64,000 bases of DNA from Limnochorda sp. L945t (GCF_035593305.1 NZ_CP141615.1:310001-374000); one strand, 5' to 3'; shown: positions 15,507-31,973, numbered from the stretch's first letter. The notes: generated from the letters alone by a model not told the origin. Made by a program: numbers and translations.

Positions 15507-18500
15507 TTGGCAGTGGCGGTCCAGGTCGCGGGGCGTGAACGCGTCAGGTTTGGAAAGATCCGGGAGATCCTGGAACTTCCGGATCTCATCGAGTTGCAGC
15601 GGCGCTCGTACGAATGGTTCCTGAAGGAAGGACTCGAGGAGACCTTCCGGGACATTTCCCCCATCCAGGACTTCACGGGCAACCTCGTGCTGGAGTTCTT
15701 GGGCTACTCCTTCGGTGACCCGAAGTACACGGTGGAGCAGTGCAAGGAGCGGGATGCCACCTACAGCGCGCCTCTCAAGGTACGGGTCCGTCTCATCAAG
15801 AAAGACACGGGCGAGGTGAAGGAGCAGGAGGTCTACATGGGGGAGTTCCCCATGATGACCGAAAACGGCACCTTCATCATCAACGGCGCCGAGCGGGTGG
15901 TCGTGAGCCAGCTCGTGCGCTCTCCCGGCGTCTACTACTCGCAGGACCGCGACAGCAGCGGGCGGCTCATCTACCAGGCGAGCGTCATCCCCAACCGGGG
16001 AGCCTGGCTCGAGTTCGAAACCGACGCCCAAAACGTCATCTGGGTGCGCATCGACCGCAACCGTAAGCTCCCCGCGACGGTGCTGGTCCGGGCGGTAGGG
16101 TATGGGAGCAACGCTCAGGTGCTCGACGTCCTCGGCGACGTCGAGCCGGTGCGGGCTACGCTCGAGCGCGACAACACCGAGACCGAGAGCGAGGCCCTCA
16201 TCGAGATCTACAAGCGGCTGCGGCCCGGGGAGCCTCCGACCGAAGAGAGCGCCCGGACGCTGTTCGAGTCGCTCTTCTACGACCCCAAGCGGTACGACCT
16301 GGCGGCCGTGGGCCGCTACAAGCTCAACAAGAAGCTGCGCCTCATCGGGCGCCTGGTGCAGGCCCGGCTGGAAGAGCCGGTGGTCCATCCGCAGACCGGG
16401 GAGGTCCTGGCCGAGGCCGGCACCCGGGTGACCCGGGACCTGGCCGAGCGCATCGAGCAGGCCGGGATACGCTCCGTGGTCATCGAGAGCAAGGCGGGGC
16501 CGGTCCGGATCGTCTCCAACGGGCAGCCGCCGATGGACCGCCGGGTGTTGACCCCGGACGACCTGGTCGCGATCGTCAACTACATGGCCACGCTGATGCT
16601 GGGAGTGGGCCAGATCGACGACATCGACCACCTGGGCAACCGCCGGCTCAAGAGCGTCGGCGAACTTCTGCAAAACCAGTTCCGGGTGGGGCTTGCCCGC
16701 ATGGAGCGGGTGATCCGGGAGCGGATGACGATCCAGGGCACCGAGGACATCGTGACGCCGCAGCTCCTCATCAACATCCGCCCGGTGGTCGCCGCCATCA
16801 AGGAGTTCTTCGGGTCGAGCCAGCTCTCCCAGTTCATGGACCAGACCAACCCCCTGGCGGAACTGACCCACAAGCGCCGCATGTCGGCCCTGGGGCCCGG
16901 AGGGCTGTCCCGAGAACGGGCGGGCTTCGAGGTGCGCGACGTGCACCACTCCCACTACGGGCGCATGTGCCCCATCGAGACCCCTGAAGGCCCCAACATC
17001 GGCCTGATCGGGTCGCTGTGCACCTACGCCCGCATCAACGAGTACGGGTTCATCGAGACGCCGTACCGCCGGGTGAAGCAGGGCGTCGTAACGGACGAGA
17101 TCGTCTACCTGACCGCCGACGAGGAAGACACGTACGTCATCGCCCAGGCCAACGAGCCTACCGACGAGCAGGGGCGTTTCCTCAATCCCCGGGTGGTCGC
17201 CCGCTACATGGATGAGATCCGCCTGGTCTCGCCGGACCAGGTCGATTTCATGGACGTGTCGCCCAAGCAGATCGTGAGCGTGGCCACGGCGCTGATCCCT
17301 TTCCTCGAGAACGACGACGCAAGCCGCGCCCTGATGGGCTCTAACATGCAGCGGCAGGCGGTGCCGCTCATCCGCAGCGAGGCGCCGCTCGTCGGCACGG
17401 GCATCGAGTACCGCGCCGCGGTCGACTCGGGCGTGGTGGTCCGGGCCAGGCGCTCGGGCATCGTGGCGTACGCCGACGCCCGGGAGATCCGGATCCGGGC
17501 CGACGAGGGCGGCGAGGATCGGTATCGGCTGCTCAAGTACCAGCGCTCCAACCAGGGCACGTGCATCAACCAGAAGCCCATCGTCACCTCCGGACAGTAC
17601 GTCGAGGCGGGGGCGGTCATCGCGGACGGCCCCTCCACCGACCACGGCGAGCTGGCCCTGGGTCGCAACGTGCTGGTCGCGTTCATGCCCTGGGAGGGCT
17701 ACAACTTCGAAGACGCCGTCCTCATCAGCGAGCGGCTGGTCCGGGAGGACGTGTTCACGTCGATCCACATCGAGGAGTACGAGTGCCAGGCCCGGGACAC
17801 CAAGCTCGGACCCGAGGAGATCACCCGGGATATCCCCAACGTCGGGGAAGAGATGCTGAAGAACCTCGACGACAGCGGGGTCATCCGGATCGGCGCCGAG
17901 GTGCGCCCGGGCGACATCCTGGTGGGCAAGGTCACGCCCAAGGGCGAGACCGAGCTGACGGCCGAGGAGCGGTTGCTCCGCGCCATCTTCGGCGAGAAGG
18001 CCCGGGAGGTCCGCGATACGTCGCTGCGGGTGCCCCACGGGGAGGGCGGCGTGGTGGTCGACGTCAAGCGCTTCCGCCGCGAGGACGGCGACGAGCTGGC
18101 TCCCGGGGTCAGCGAGATGGTGCGGGTCTACGTTGCCCAGAAGCGCAAGATCAGCGTGGGCGACAAGATGGCGGGCCGCCACGGCAACAAAGGGGTCATC
18201 GCCCGCATCCTCCCCGAGGAGGACATGCCGTTCATGCCCGACGGGACGCCGGTGGAGATCATCCTCAACCCGCTGGGCGTGCCTTCCCGCATGAACATCG
18301 GGCAGGTGCTGGAGACCCACCTCGGCTGGGCTGCCAGGGCGCTGGGCTTCCACGTGGCCACGCCGGTCTTCGACGGCGCCACGGAGAAGGACGTCATCGA
18401 GACCCTCAAGAAAGCCGGGCTTCCCGAGGACGGCAAGACGATCCTGCGGGACGGGCGGACGGGGCAGCCGTTCGACAGCCGGATCACCGTCGGATACATC

Positions 18501-19583
18501 TACATGCTGAAGCTGGCGCACTTGGTGGACGACAAGATTCACGCCCGTTCCACCGGGCCGTATTCTCTGGTGACGCAGCAGCCGCTGGGCGGCAAGGCGC
18601 AGTTTGGCGGCCAGCGGTTCGGGGAGATGGAGGTGTGGGCGCTCGAGGCCTACGGGGCAGCCCACACGCTGCAGGAGCTGCTCACCGTCAAGTCGGACGA
18701 CGTCGTGGGGCGGGTACGCACCTACGAGGCGATCGTCAAGGGCGACAACGTGCCCGAGCCGGGGGTTCCGGAGTCGTTCAAGGTGCTCATCAAGGAGCTG
18801 CAGAGCCTCTGCCTCGACGTGAAGGTGCTGTCGGAGGAGTCCAAGGAGATCGACATCCGCGAGGAAGACGAGGACCTGCCGCTCAGGGAGCTCGGGATCC
18901 ACATCGAGCGCCGGGAGACCGACGAGGTGCCCGAGGAGGAGCCGGCCGAGGTGCCGGTGGCACTGCCCTCGCATGAGGTGCAGCCCGAGGAAGAAGAAGA
19001 ACAAGAAGAAGAAGCGGAGGAAGAGAGCACCGGCCAGTCCCGGCGAGCGTGGACCTTCGAACCGGAGCCCGTGGTACCCGCTACGGGGCGGCGCACGGCA
19101 CCCGGCCTCCCCGCGCCGGGGGACGACGAAACGGATGTGGCCCATGCTGAACCGGGCGAGGAGCCCGGTGCGCTGGCCGGGGTGGCGCCACGAGGCAAGG
19201 GCAGCGCTGCCGGGGCCGCCGGCCGGGGAGCGCTCGGCAAGCTGCGGCGCGGCGCGGCCCGCCGGGATCTCGACGATGAAGATCTCGGCGACGAGGACCT
19301 CGTTGGCGACGAGGAGGGCGAGGGGCTGGAGGGCGAGGACGAGGAGCTCGAGCCGCTGCCTTCCGAGGACGAAGAGGAAGAGGAGTTTCCCCTCGGCGAT
19401 GAGGACGACGAAGACCTGGACGAGGAGGAGCCGTTCGGCGACGAGGAAGAGGAGGAGGACTTCCCCGAGGACGACGAGCTGGATGAAGAGAACGAGTTCG
19501 GCATCGGCGACGACGAGGATGCCGACGGCGAGAGCGAAGATGAAGACGGGTCCTTCCGTTCCAAGCGACGGCCTCGTCGTTGA
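15507..19583 (+). CDS. rpoB: DNA-directed RNA polymerase subunit beta, with long acidic C-terminal tail
   Basis: The beta subunit of RNA polymerase. The core (about residues 1-1115) is canonical, with the rifampicin region [20 protein letters not shown] followed by [11 protein letters not shown], and [33 protein letters not shown] and [18 protein letters not shown]. The start is TTG 15507 (GTG 15513 is possible), after GGGGTGAT. The protein has 1358 residues against roughly 1150-1200 in Bacillota. The excess is a tail of about 240 residues, first mixed acidic, then almost continuous D/E from about 1251, ending in basic RSKRRPRR. The tail is in frame and runs up to 22 nt before rpoC. Confidence 0.97.
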   Translation: MAVAVQVAGRERVRFGKIREILELPDLIELQRRSYEWFLKEGLEETFRDISPIQDFTGNLVLEFLGYSFGDPKYTVEQCKERDATYSAPLKVRVRLIKKDTGEVKEQEVYMGEFPMMTENGTFIINGAERVVVSQLVRSPGVYYSQDRDSSGRLIYQASVIPNRGAWLEFETDAQNVIWVRIDRNRKLPATVLVRAVGYGSNAQVLDVLGDVEPVRATLERDNTETESEALIEIYKRLRPGEPPTEESARTLFESLFYDPKRYDLAAVGRYKLNKKLRLIGRLVQARLEEPVVHPQTGEVLAEAGTRVTRDLAERIEQAGIRSVVIESKAGPVRIVSNGQPPMDRRVLTPDDLVAIVNYMATLMLGVGQIDDIDHLGNRRLKSVGELLQNQFRVGLARMERVIRERMTIQGTEDIVTPQLLINIRPVVAAIKEFFGSSQLSQFMDQTNPLAELTHKRRMSALGPGGLSRERAGFEVRDVHHSHYGRMCPIETPEGPNIGLIGSLCTYARINEYGFIETPYRRVKQGVVTDEIVYLTADEEDTYVIAQANEPTDEQGRFLNPRVVARYMDEIRLVSPDQVDFMDVSPKQIVSVATALIPFLENDDASRALMGSNMQRQAVPLIRSEAPLVGTGIEYRAAVDSGVVVRARRSGIVAYADAREIRIRADEGGEDRYRLLKYQRSNQGTCINQKPIVTSGQYVEAGAVIADGPSTDHGELALGRNVLVAFMPWEGYNFEDAVLISERLVREDVFTSIHIEEYECQARDTKLGPEEITRDIPNVGEEMLKNLDDSGVIRIGAEVRPGDILVGKVTPKGETELTAEERLLRAIFGEKAREVRDTSLRVPHGEGGVVVDVKRFRREDGDELAPGVSEMVRVYVAQKRKISVGDKMAGRHGNKGVIARILPEEDMPFMPDGTPVEIILNPLGVPSRMNIGQVLETHLGWAARALGFHVATPVFDGATEKDVIETLKKAGLPEDGKTILRDGRTGQPFDSRITVGYIYMLKLAHLVDDKIHARSTGPYSLVTQQPLGGKAQFGGQRFGEMEVWALEAYGAAHTLQELLTVKSDDVVGRVRTYEAIVKGDNVPEPGVPESFKVLIKELQSLCLDVKVLSEESKEIDIREEDEDLPLRELGIHIERRETDEVPEEEPAEVPVALPSHEVQPEEEEEQEEEAEEESTGQSRRAWTFEPEPVVPATGRRTAPGLPAPGDDETDVAHAEPGEEPGALAGVAPRGKGSAAGAAGRGALGKLRRGAARRDLDDEDLGDEDLVGDEEGEGLEGEDEELEPLPSEDEEEEEFPLGDEDDEDLDEEEPFGDEEEEEDFPEDDELDEENEFGIGDDEDADGESEDEDGSFRSKRRPRR

Positions 19584-19605
19584 AGGCATGAGGGGGTAGC
19601 CAGGC

Positions 19606-23406
<3,801 letters not shown>

Positions 23407-23529
23407 CCGCGGCGGGCCCGGAGCGGCCTCGGCGGGGGGCCTGCAGGGGTTTCGGGCCCTTGCTGGCCCCCCGTGTGCTCGGCGCCTGGGAGCGGAGTAT
23501 GGCGAGGCCCGGCAGCAGAGAGAATCTGA
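23407..23529. other. rpoC-L7Ae intergenic region with a GC hairpin
   Basis: GGGGGGCC (23434-23441) pairs with GGCCCCCC (23465-23472), and AGGG/CCCT can extend it inside. There is no T-run, so a Rho-independent terminator is unlikely; it could pause polymerase or act as an RNA-processing stem. The next promoter begins at 23530. Confidence 0.4.
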
Positions 23530-23558
23530 TTGACAGCCCCTAGGGCCGATGCTAGAAT
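23530..23558 (+). promoter_or_regulatory. Promoter of the L7Ae-rpsL-rpsG-fusA-tuf operon
   Basis: TTGACA (23530-23535), 17 nt, TAGAAT (23553-23558). The predicted start is near 23565. It is the only clear promoter ahead of a run of closely spaced genes that extends through the S10, spc and alpha ribosomal clusters. Confidence 0.8.
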
Positions 23559-23652
23559 GAGTGAGTGCTCGGGCCCGAAATCACGCCAGGCCGCGCTGCG
23601 CAAGGGTTTGAGGCCTATCGGACGTGAGGGCGCGCGAGCCGTTGGACGCGTG

Positions 23653-23982
23653 ATGGCATCGATGGGGACGGATGACGCCGACGCAGAGCACGGGGTACTG
23701 GCCCGGTTGAAGACCGCTCCCAACAGGGCGGTCGGCGCACGGCAGACGCTCCGGGCTCTGCACAAGGGGATTGCGCGGCTGGTCTACGTGGCCAGGGATG
23801 CGGATCCTGCCATTACCGATCCCATCGTCGACCTCAGCCGGCATCGTGCGGTGGAGGTCGTGTACGTGGAGAGCATGCACGCTCTCGGGCGTGCGTGCGG
23901 CATCGAGGTGAGCGCCTCGGCCGCGGCGGTCGTCGCCGGCGAGCTGCCCGAGGCGAAGCGGCAGAGGAGAGGGGGTCCATAG
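23653..23982 (+). CDS. L7Ae/L30e-family ribosomal-type RNA-binding protein (YbxF/RplGB-like)
   Basis: This protein of about 109 residues has the L7Ae fold signature: NRAVGARQTLRALHKGIARL, VYVARDADPAI, VVYVESMHALGRACGIEVSA. Members bind kink-turn RNA; in Bacillus the homologue upstream of rpsL associates with the ribosome. The promoter at 23530-23558 rules out upstream starts; GTG 23650, ATG 23653 and ATG 23662 are all possible, and none has a strong ribosome-binding site. About 15 residues precede the domain. It lies 3 nt before rpsL, so translational coupling is likely. Confidence 0.87.
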   Translation: MASMGTDDADAEHGVLARLKTAPNRAVGARQTLRALHKGIARLVYVARDADPAITDPIVDLSRHRAVEVVYVESMHALGRACGIEVSASAAAVVAGELPEAKRQRRGGP

Positions 23983-23985
23983 CGG

Positions 23986-24399
23986 TTGCCGACCTTCAAC
24001 CAGCTGGTTCGTGAAGGGCGTAAGAGGCTGGGGGAGAAGAGCAAGGCTCCGGCCCTGCTCTTCATCCAGAACACCCGCACGGGCCACCGGCTGGAGAGCG
24101 AGGGCGCGCCCCAAAAGCGCGGGGTGTGCACCCGTGTCTATACCACCACGCCCAAGAAGCCCAACTCTGCGCTTCGTAAGGTGGCACGGGTCCGGCTGAC
24201 CAACGGCATCGAGGTCACGGCGTACATTCCGGGCGAAGGTCACAACCTCCAGGAGCACTCTGTGGTCCTGGTCCGGGGTGGACGCGTCAAGGACCTGCCG
24301 GGCGTCCGCTACCACATCATCCGCGGCACCCTGGACGCGGCAGGCGTCGCCAATCGCCGCCAGGGGCGCTCCAAGTACGGCGCCAAGAGACCCAAGTGA
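23986..24399 (+). CDS. rpsL: Small ribosomal subunit protein uS12
   Basis: S12 lies at the decoding centre. The 137-residue protein has the conserved [20 protein letters not shown] loop, with the lysine that is a streptomycin-resistance site in its wild-type state, and [18 protein letters not shown]. The start is TTG 23986, preceded by AGAGGAGAGGGGG. The segment between APALLF and APQKRG differs somewhat from common forms but has normal length. It heads the str operon with rpsG, fusA and tuf. Confidence 0.97.
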   Translation: MPTFNQLVREGRKRLGEKSKAPALLFIQNTRTGHRLESEGAPQKRGVCTRVYTTTPKKPNSALRKVARVRLTNGIEVTAYIPGEGHNLQEHSVVLVRGGRVKDLPGVRYHIIRGTLDAAGVANRRQGRSKYGAKRPK

Positions 24400-24551
24400 G
24401 CCCAGGCCGGTCGGAGGCGTCCGGAGCTTCGGAGGGCGCCGCGGATTCGTAGTCTGGCCCTTCACTCCCCTTTCGCGATACGTGAGACGGAGAGAGGGCT
24501 CGTGTGCTCCTTTCCGGGAGCGCAGATGGCGATAGAGGGGGATCGACCGGG

Positions 24552-25022
24552 ATGCCGCGCAGAGGTCCGGCTCCCAAGCGGACGGTGGCTCCTGATCCCG
24601 TCTACCACAACGAGATGGTGACCCGCCTCATCCACAAGGTGATGCGGGACGGCAAGAAGAGCCTGGCCGAGCGGATCGTCTACGGGGCGCTGCGCCGTAT
24701 CCAGGAGCGCTCGGGCAAGGAGCCGGTCGAGGTCGTCGAGCAGGCTCTCAAGAACACCATGCCGATGCTCGAGGTGCGGCCGCGCCGCGTGGGTGGCGCC
24801 ACGTACCAGGTGCCCATCGAGGTCCGGCCGGAACGCCGCCTCTCCCTGGGCATCCGGTGGATCGTGGACTACGCCCGGGAGCGCAAGGACAAGACCATGG
24901 AGGAGCGGCTCGCCAACGAGCTGTTGGATGCGGCCAACGGCCAGGGTGGGGCGGTCAAGCGCCGCGAGGACACGCACCGGATGGCCGAGGCCAACAAGGC
25001 TTTCGCCCATTATCGCTGGTGA
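24552..25022 (+). CDS. rpsG: Small ribosomal subunit protein uS7
   Basis: S7 nucleates assembly of the 30S head. The protein from ATG 24552 is exactly 156 residues, the family standard, beginning [16 protein letters not shown] and including [20 protein letters not shown] and [19 protein letters not shown]. The ribosome-binding site is GAGGGGGAT. An earlier in-frame ATG at 24504 would add 16 atypical residues and is rejected. The 152 nt between rpsL and rpsG hold no recognisable feature. Confidence 0.97.
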   Translation: MPRRGPAPKRTVAPDPVYHNEMVTRLIHKVMRDGKKSLAERIVYGALRRIQERSGKEPVEVVEQALKNTMPMLEVRPRRVGGATYQVPIEVRPERRLSLGIRWIVDYARERKDKTMEERLANELLDAANGQGGAVKRREDTHRMAEANKAFAHYRW

Positions 25023-25101
25023 CGGCTCCCTCGGGGGGACGGAGCGCCGGCCGCGATGGTCGTTGAGGCTGCCGAGGTAGTGTACAGGGGGCAGTGGATT
25101 C

Positions 25102-27177
25102 GTGGCTGCGGTTCGAGAGGTTGCCATCGAGCGCACCCGCAACATAGGCATCATGGCGCACATCGATGCCGGTAAGACCACCACGACCGAGCGCATCCTC
25201 TTCTACACGGGGAGGGTGCACCGGCTCGGCGAGGTGGACGAGGGCTCCGCCACCATGGACTGGATGGTCCAGGAGCGGGAGCGGGGGATCACCATTACCT
25301 CGGCGGCCACCAGCTGCAACTGGCGGGAGCACCGCATCAACATCATCGACACCCCTGGGCACGTGGACTTCACCGTAGAGGTGGAGCGCAGCCTGCGGGT
25401 GTTGGACGGCGCGATCGCCATCTTCGATGCGGTCCAGGGAGTGGAGCCGCAATCGGAGACGGTATGGCGCCAGGCGGACCGATACGGGGTGCCCCGCATC
25501 GCGTACGTCAACAAGATGGATCGGGTGGGCGCAGACTTCCTGCACGTGGTCGAGGACATCCGCCGCCGGCTGGGAGCCCGTCCCGTGCCCATCCAACTCC
25601 CGGTAGGGGCCGAGGACAGCTTCCGTGGCGTGGTCGATCTCATCGCCAACCGGGCGATCCTCTACGAGGACGACCTGGGCACGCGCAGCGACGTGATCGA
25701 CGTACCCGCCGGCATGGCGGAGCCGGTACGGGCGCAGCGCGAGGCCATGATCGAGGCGATCGTGGAGACCGACGACGAGCTGATGGCGCGCTACCTGGAG
25801 GGCGACGCGATCTCGCCCGAGGAGTTGAAGAGGGCGCTGCGCAAGGCGACGGTGTCGGGGCGGCTGGTGCCGGTGCTGTGCGGCTCTTCTTTCCGTAACA
25901 AGGGCGTGCAGCCCCTGCTGGACGCCGTCGTGGACTACCTGCCCTCGCCCCTCGACCTGCCGCCCGTGGAAGGCACCCGTCCCGGTTCCGACGAGAAGGC
26001 GGTCCGGCATGCGAGCGACGACGAACCGATGGCGGCCCTCGCCTTCAAGATCCAATCCGACCCCTTCGTAGGCAAGCTCTGTTACCTTCGGGTCTACTCC
26101 GGCACGCTGCATGCGGGAAGCTACGTGCTCAACTCGAGTAAGGGCCTCAAGGAGCGCATCGGCCGTCTGCTGCGCATGCATGCCAACCACCGGGAGGACG
26201 TGGAGGTCGCCTTTGCCGGCGACATCGTAGCCGCCGTGGGGCTGCGCCAGACGGGGACGGGTGATACCCTGTGCCCGGAGGACGCCCCCATCCTGTTGGA
26301 GGCGCCCCGCTTCCCCGAGCCGGTCATTTCCCAGTCCATCGAGCCCAAGACGAAGGCCGACCAGGACAAACTCGGCCTGGCCCTCCAGCGCCTCGCGGAG
26401 GAGGACCCGACCTTCCGGGTGCAGACCGATCCGGAGACCGGGCAGACGCTCATCGCGGGGATGGGCGAGCTCCACCTCGAGATCATCGTGGATCGCCTCT
26501 TGAGGGAATTCCGGGTCGAGGCCAACGTGGGCCGGCCGCAGGTCGCCTACCGGGAGACCATCCGCAAGAAGGTGCAGGCGGAGGGGCGCTTCATCCGGCA
26601 GACCGGCGGCCGGGGCCAGTACGGGCACGTCTGGCTGGAGCTCGAGCCCATGCCCCCGGGAGGCGGGTTCGAGTTCGTCAACCGGATCGTGGGCGGCGTG
26701 ATCCCCCGGGAGTTCATCCCCGCGGTGGAGGCCGGGGTGCGGGAAGCGATGCAAAGCGGCGTGCTGGCGGGCTATCCCGTGGTCGACGTGAGGGTGAGCC
26801 TCTTCGACGGTTCGTACCACGAGGTCGACTCGTCGGAGATGGCTTTCAAGGTTGCCGGCTCGCTGGCCTTCAAGGAGGCGGCGCGCCGGGCGGACCCGGT
26901 GCTGCTGGAGCCGATCATGAGCGTCGAGGTGGTGACGCCGGAGGAGTTCCTGGGCGACGTCATCGGAGACCTCAACGCGCGGCGAGGTCATGTGGAGGGA
27001 ATGGAGCGACGGGGCAACGCGCAGGTGATCCGGGCAAAGGTGCCTCTCGCTACCATGTTCGGCTACGCGACCGACCTGCGGTCGACGACCCAGGGTCGGG
27101 CGACGTATACCATGCAGTTCGCCCATTATCAAGAGGTGCCGGCCAATATCGCGCAAGAGGTGCTGGCCCGGGCGTGA
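25102..27177 (+). CDS. fusA: Elongation factor G
   Basis: EF-G drives translocation and, with RRF, ribosome recycling. The 691-residue protein has all GTPase motifs: [14 protein letters not shown] (P-loop), [10 protein letters not shown] (switch I), DTPGHVDF and [10 protein letters not shown]. Domains II-V follow, with [14 protein letters not shown] in domain IV and the C-terminal [11 protein letters not shown]. The start is GTG 25102. It follows rpsG by 79 nt and precedes tuf by 61 nt. It is the canonical EF-G rather than the shorter paralogue or a tetracycline-protection protein. Confidence 0.97.
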   Translation: MAAVREVAIERTRNIGIMAHIDAGKTTTTERILFYTGRVHRLGEVDEGSATMDWMVQERERGITITSAATSCNWREHRINIIDTPGHVDFTVEVERSLRVLDGAIAIFDAVQGVEPQSETVWRQADRYGVPRIAYVNKMDRVGADFLHVVEDIRRRLGARPVPIQLPVGAEDSFRGVVDLIANRAILYEDDLGTRSDVIDVPAGMAEPVRAQREAMIEAIVETDDELMARYLEGDAISPEELKRALRKATVSGRLVPVLCGSSFRNKGVQPLLDAVVDYLPSPLDLPPVEGTRPGSDEKAVRHASDDEPMAALAFKIQSDPFVGKLCYLRVYSGTLHAGSYVLNSSKGLKERIGRLLRMHANHREDVEVAFAGDIVAAVGLRQTGTGDTLCPEDAPILLEAPRFPEPVISQSIEPKTKADQDKLGLALQRLAEEDPTFRVQTDPETGQTLIAGMGELHLEIIVDRLLREFRVEANVGRPQVAYRETIRKKVQAEGRFIRQTGGRGQYGHVWLELEPMPPGGGFEFVNRIVGGVIPREFIPAVEAGVREAMQSGVLAGYPVVDVRVSLFDGSYHEVDSSEMAFKVAGSLAFKEAARRADPVLLEPIMSVEVVTPEEFLGDVIGDLNARRGHVEGMERRGNAQVIRAKVPLATMFGYATDLRSTTQGRATYTMQFAHYQEVPANIAQEVLARA

Positions 27178-27238
27178 GTGACGTCGTCCCAGGCGCGCAC
27201 CTGACGGCACACGGGCAAAGAGGAGGATCGAGGGACCA

Positions 27239-28441
<1,203 letters not shown>

Positions 28442-28471
28442 GGGCCCGGTTCGTAGGGAGGGGCAGCAGGG

Positions 28472-28777
28472 TTGGCTCAGCGTATTCGGATTCGCCTCAA
28501 GGCCTTTGACCATAAGATCCTGGACAGTTCGGCCGAGAAGATCGTGGAGACGGCCAAACGGACGGGCGCGCTGGTTTCGGGGCCAATACCGCTGCCCACG
28601 GAACGCAGCCTCTACACGGTGCTGCGGTCGCCTCACGTGCACAAGAACTCGCGGGAGCAGTTCTCCATGTGCACGCACAAGCGCCTGATCGACATCCTCG
28701 AACCCACGCCCAAGACGGTGGACGCCCTGATGCGGCTGGACCTGCCCGCCGGCGTCGACATCGAGATCAAACTGTAG
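28472..28777 (+). CDS. rpsJ: Small ribosomal subunit protein uS10
   Basis: S10 of the 30S head, also the partner of NusB and NusG. The 101-residue protein is of normal length, with [40 protein letters not shown] and [14 protein letters not shown]. The start is TTG 28472 after GGGAGGGGCAGGG. It begins the S10 operon order rpsJ-rplC-rplD-rplW-rplB-rpsS-rplV-rpsC-rplP-rpmC-rpsQ, unbroken here and joined to tuf by a 30-nt gap without a promoter. Confidence 0.97.
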   Translation: MAQRIRIRLKAFDHKILDSSAEKIVETAKRTGALVSGPIPLPTERSLYTVLRSPHVHKNSREQFSMCTHKRLIDILEPTPKTVDALMRLDLPAGVDIEIKL

Positions 28778-28790
28778 CGGGGAAAGGGCC

Positions 28791-29489
28791 ATGGTGAGCA
28801 AGGCCATTTTGGGCACGAAGCTGGGGATGACCCAGGTATTCGACGAGAAGGGCAGGGCCGTCGGGGTGACGGTCGTCCAGGCCGGTCCCTGCGTGGTGGT
28901 GGCCCGGCGCAAACTGGCGGCCCGCGACGGGCAGGACGGCGCGCAGGAGACCGTACAGCTGGGCTACGGCGAGGTGGCGGAACGGAAGCTGACCAAGCCC
29001 GAGCTCGGGCACCTGCGCAAGCAGGGCGTGCAGCGAGCCCTGCGCCACTTGCGCGAGTTCAGAGTGGACCCGGGGGCGCAGGAGGGGCTGGCGGCCCTGC
29101 AGCCGGGGGCCACGGTGACGGTGGAGATGTTCTCCCCGGGTGAACGGGTGGACGTGTCGGGGCTGAGCAGAGGCAAAGGTTTCGCCGGCGTCATCAAGCG
29201 CTGGGGTCTGCGGCGAGGCCCGATGAGCCACGGCTCCATGTACCACCGGCGGGTGGGTACGTTGGGCTCGACGGGGCCCCAGCGGGTGTTCAAGGGCCGC
29301 AAGTTCCCCGGGCGGGCCGGCGGCCGGCGGGTGACCGTCCAGGCCGTCGAGGTCGTGCGCATCGACCCGGAGCGGCACCTGATGTTGCTGCGGGGCTCCG
29401 TGCCGGGAGCGCCGGGCAGCCTGGTCGAGGTCCGCTCGAGCGTGCTCAGCCGGCGGCGCGCCTATGCGCGCAAGGGGAAGGGTAGGTAG
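28791..29489 (+). CDS. rplC: Large ribosomal subunit protein uL3
   Basis: L3 contacts the peptidyl-transferase region through its central extension. The 232-residue protein begins [19 protein letters not shown] and carries [32 protein letters not shown] and [14 protein letters not shown]. It is slightly longer than the usual 205-215 residues owing to an insertion after LAARDG. The start is ATG 28791 with GGGGAAAGG upstream; rplD follows 6 nt later. Confidence 0.97.
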   Translation: MVSKAILGTKLGMTQVFDEKGRAVGVTVVQAGPCVVVARRKLAARDGQDGAQETVQLGYGEVAERKLTKPELGHLRKQGVQRALRHLREFRVDPGAQEGLAALQPGATVTVEMFSPGERVDVSGLSRGKGFAGVIKRWGLRRGPMSHGSMYHRRVGTLGSTGPQRVFKGRKFPGRAGGRRVTVQAVEVVRIDPERHLMLLRGSVPGAPGSLVEVRSSVLSRRRAYARKGKGR

Positions 29490-29495
29490 GCGGCG

Positions 29496-30119
29496 ATGCC
29501 GGTGGTGCCGGTTTACAACATGGAGGGCGAGCGGGTCGGAGACCTGACGCTGAGGGACGATGTCTGGGCGGTGCCCTATAACCCGGCGCTCCTGCACCAG
29601 GCCATCCAGATGCATCTCGCCAACCGGCGGCAGGGTACTCACAGCACCAAGACCCGGGGCGAGGTGTCGGGCGGGGGCCGCAAGCCGTGGAGGCAGAAGG
29701 GGACGGGGCGCGCCCGGCAGGGCAGTATCCGGTCGCCCCTGTGGCGCCACGGCGGCGTGGTCTTCGGCCCCAAACCGCGCGAGTACGGGTTCACGATGCC
29801 GAAGAAGGCCCGGCGCCTGGCCCTGCGGTCGGCACTGTCGGCCAAGCTGCGCGACGGGCAGGTGGTGATCGTCGAGCAGCTGCGCCTGGCGGAGCCCAAG
29901 ACCCGGGTGATGGCAGGAGTGCTGCGCAAGCTCGACGCGACGGACCGGGCGCTCATCGTGATGGGAGAGAAGGATCCGGCGGTCATCCTGGCGGCCCGCA
30001 ACATCCCCGGCGTCGAGCTGATGCCGGCGGATGCCCTGGGCGTCTATCCGGTGGTCAACGCGGACCGGCTGGTGCTCACCAAGGACGCGGTCGCCAAGAT
30101 CGAGGAGGCTTTGGGCTGA
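29496..30119 (+). CDS. rplD: Large ribosomal subunit protein uL4
   Basis: L4 lines the exit tunnel; in some bacteria it also represses the S10 operon. The 207-residue protein carries the long tunnel loop [20 protein letters not shown] followed by [14 protein letters not shown], and ends with the Rossmann-like domain [20 protein letters not shown]. The start is ATG 29496. It precedes rplW by 4 nt, so the two are probably translationally coupled. Confidence 0.97.
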   Translation: MPVVPVYNMEGERVGDLTLRDDVWAVPYNPALLHQAIQMHLANRRQGTHSTKTRGEVSGGGRKPWRQKGTGRARQGSIRSPLWRHGGVVFGPKPREYGFTMPKKARRLALRSALSAKLRDGQVVIVEQLRLAEPKTRVMAGVLRKLDATDRALIVMGEKDPAVILAARNIPGVELMPADALGVYPVVNADRLVLTKDAVAKIEEALG

Positions 30120-30123
30120 CGCC

Positions 30124-30417
30124 ATGGAGCGACACATACGGGATATCCTGGTGCGCCCGCTGGTGACCGAGAAGAGCACCCGGACGATGAGCGAGGCCAA
30201 CGCCTACACGTTCCAGGTGCCGCTGGACGTCACGAAGGTGCAGGTCCAGCAAGCGGTGGAGCGCCTGTTCAAGGTGCACGTGGTGGACGTGCGGACCATG
30301 CGGGTGCGGGGAAAGAGCCGGCGGATGGGGCGGTTCGTGGGAAAGCGCCCCGACTGGAAGAAGGCCATCGTCAAGCTGGCGCCGGGCGAGCGCATCGAGA
30401 TCTTCGAAGGCGTCTGA
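30124..30417 (+). CDS. rplW: Large ribosomal subunit protein uL23
   Basis: L23 sits at the tunnel exit and docks trigger factor and SRP. The 97-residue protein starts [20 protein letters not shown] and contains the extended loop [20 protein letters not shown] and [21 protein letters not shown] 30124 is chosen because it gives the family's normal N-terminus; an upstream in-frame start at 30031 lies within rplD. It is followed by rplB 22 nt downstream. Confidence 0.97.
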   Translation: MERHIRDILVRPLVTEKSTRTMSEANAYTFQVPLDVTKVQVQQAVERLFKVHVVDVRTMRVRGKSRRMGRFVGKRPDWKKAIVKLAPGERIEIFEGV

Positions 30418-30439
30418 ACGGGGCGAGGAGAGGCGAGCC

Positions 30440-31267
30440 ATGGGTATCAAGTCTTACCGGCCGGTCACGCCCGGGCTGCGGCACCGGACGGGCTACACCT
30501 TTGAGGAGATTACGAAGGAAGAGCCGGAGCGGAGATTGACCCAGGCGCTCCGGCGGCGAGCGGGTCGCAACAACCAGGGCCGGGTCACGGCGCGCCACCG
30601 GGGCGGGGGGCACCGGCGGCGGTACCGGCTCATCGACTTCCTGCGCGACAAGGACGGCGTGCCGGCCAAGGTGGTGGCCATCGAATACGATCCCAACCGC
30701 TCGGCCCGTATCGCGCTGCTTTCGTACCGGGATGGGGAAAAGCGGTACATCCTGGCGCCGCTGGGCCTGCAGGTCGGCGATGTGGTGACGAGCGGGCCCG
30801 AGGCCGACATCAAGCCGGGCAACGCGCTGCCGCTCTCGGCCATTCCGACCGGCACCATGGTGCATGCCATCGAGCTCTTGCCGGGGAAGGGCGCACAGCT
30901 GGTGCGGGCCGCGGGGGCGGCCGCCCAGCTCATGGCCAAGGAGGGCGAGTACGTCACCTTGCGGCTTCCGTCCGGCGAGTTTCGCAAGGTCCTCGGCCGG
31001 TGCCGGGCGACGGTGGGCCAGGTGGGCAACACCGAGCACGAGAACATCCGGCTGGGCAAGGCGGGCCGCAAGCGATGGCTGGGGCGCCGGCCCCACACGC
31101 GCGGCTCGGTGATGAACCCGGTGGATCACCCTCACGGCGGCGGGGAAGGCAAGTCGCCGATCGGGATGCCGGGGCCGGTGACGCCGTGGGGCAAGCCGAC
31201 GCTCGGGTACAAGACCCGCAAGCGCCGCAAGCCTTCGGACCGGTTCATCGTCCGGCGGCGTCACTAA
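30440..31267 (+). CDS. rplB: Large ribosomal subunit protein uL2
   Basis: L2 is a key 23S rRNA-binding protein near the peptidyl-transferase centre. The 275-residue protein is of standard length: [36 protein letters not shown], the [20 protein letters not shown] segment and [20 protein letters not shown], which contains the conserved histidine near the active centre. The start is ATG 30440 after GAGGAGAGGCG. It is followed by rpsS. Confidence 0.98.
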   Translation: MGIKSYRPVTPGLRHRTGYTFEEITKEEPERRLTQALRRRAGRNNQGRVTARHRGGGHRRRYRLIDFLRDKDGVPAKVVAIEYDPNRSARIALLSYRDGEKRYILAPLGLQVGDVVTSGPEADIKPGNALPLSAIPTGTMVHAIELLPGKGAQLVRAAGAAAQLMAKEGEYVTLRLPSGEFRKVLGRCRATVGQVGNTEHENIRLGKAGRKRWLGRRPHTRGSVMNPVDHPHGGGEGKSPIGMPGPVTPWGKPTLGYKTRKRRKPSDRFIVRRRH

Positions 31268-31290
31268 TTCGCGGGGACGGATGGGGTGCC

Positions 31291-31575
31291 ATGGGAAGGT
31301 CGACGAAGAAGGGTCCGTTCGCGGACGCGCATTTGCTGGAGAAGATCCGCAAGCTCAACGAGGCCGGGGAGAAGAGGGTCATCAAGACCTGGTCGAGGCG
31401 TTCGACCATCTTCCCCGAGATGGTGGGCCACACCATTGCCGTGCATGACGGGCGCAAGCACGTTCCCATCTACATCACCGAAGACATGGTGGGTCACAAG
31501 CTGGGGGAGTTCGCTCCGACACGGACCTTCCGGGGGCACGGCGCCCATACCGAGCGGTCCACCGCGCTGAAGTAA
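31291..31575 (+). CDS. rpsS: Small ribosomal subunit protein uS19
   Basis: S19 binds the 30S head with S13. The 94-residue protein begins [20 protein letters not shown] and contains [20 protein letters not shown] and [15 protein letters not shown]. Start ATG 31291 gives the standard N-terminus; longer in-frame readings run back into rplB. It lies 23 nt after rplB and 55 nt before rplV. Confidence 0.97.
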   Translation: MGRSTKKGPFADAHLLEKIRKLNEAGEKRVIKTWSRRSTIFPEMVGHTIAVHDGRKHVPIYITEDMVGHKLGEFAPTRTFRGHGAHTERSTALK

Positions 31576-31630
31576 GCGAGACCCATCCTGAAGCCGGCCC
31601 GGTAGGTGGCCGGGGAGGAGTCGAAAGGCC

Positions 31631-31969
31631 GTGGAGGCACGGGCAGTCGCACGATACCAGAGGATTTCGCCGCGCAAGGTGCGCCAGGTGATCGATCTCA
31701 TCAGGGGCAAGAGCTACGACGAGGCCGTGGCGATCCTGAAGTTCACGCCGAAGGCGGCCTCGCCGCTGGTGCAAAAGGTGTTGCGCTCGGCGGCGGCCAA
31801 CGCGGAGAACAACCACAACCTGGATCCGCACCGGATGTACGTGGCGCGAGCCTTTGCCGATCCCGGGCCCGTGATGAAGCGGGTGATGCCCAGAGCTCGG
31901 GGGATGGCCTATTTGATTCGCAAGCGCACGAGCCACGTCACCGTGGTGCTGCGCACGAGAGAGGAGTAG
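31631..31969 (+). CDS. rplV: Large ribosomal subunit protein uL22
   Basis: L22 spans the exit tunnel, and its hairpin is a macrolide-resistance site. The 112-residue protein begins [20 protein letters not shown] and includes [20 protein letters not shown] and the tip region [20 protein letters not shown]. The start is GTG 31631 after GGGGAGGAG. The rpsC start lies 4 nt after its stop. Confidence 0.97.
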   Translation: MEARAVARYQRISPRKVRQVIDLIRGKSYDEAVAILKFTPKAASPLVQKVLRSAAANAENNHNLDPHRMYVARAFADPGPVMKRVMPRARGMAYLIRKRTSHVTVVLRTREE

Positions 31970-31973
31970 GTTC

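Noticed and set aside
16793-16910. Rifampicin-resistance substitution in RpoB
   Set aside because: The [20 protein letters not shown] region and the following [11 protein letters not shown] keep the key residues; the methionine is at a naturally variable position.
18960-19560. Frameshift or separate gene as the explanation for the acidic end of rpoB
   Set aside because: The frame is continuous, remains D/E-rich to the end and stops just before the rpoC start; no internal ribosome-binding site and start for a separate gene is evident.
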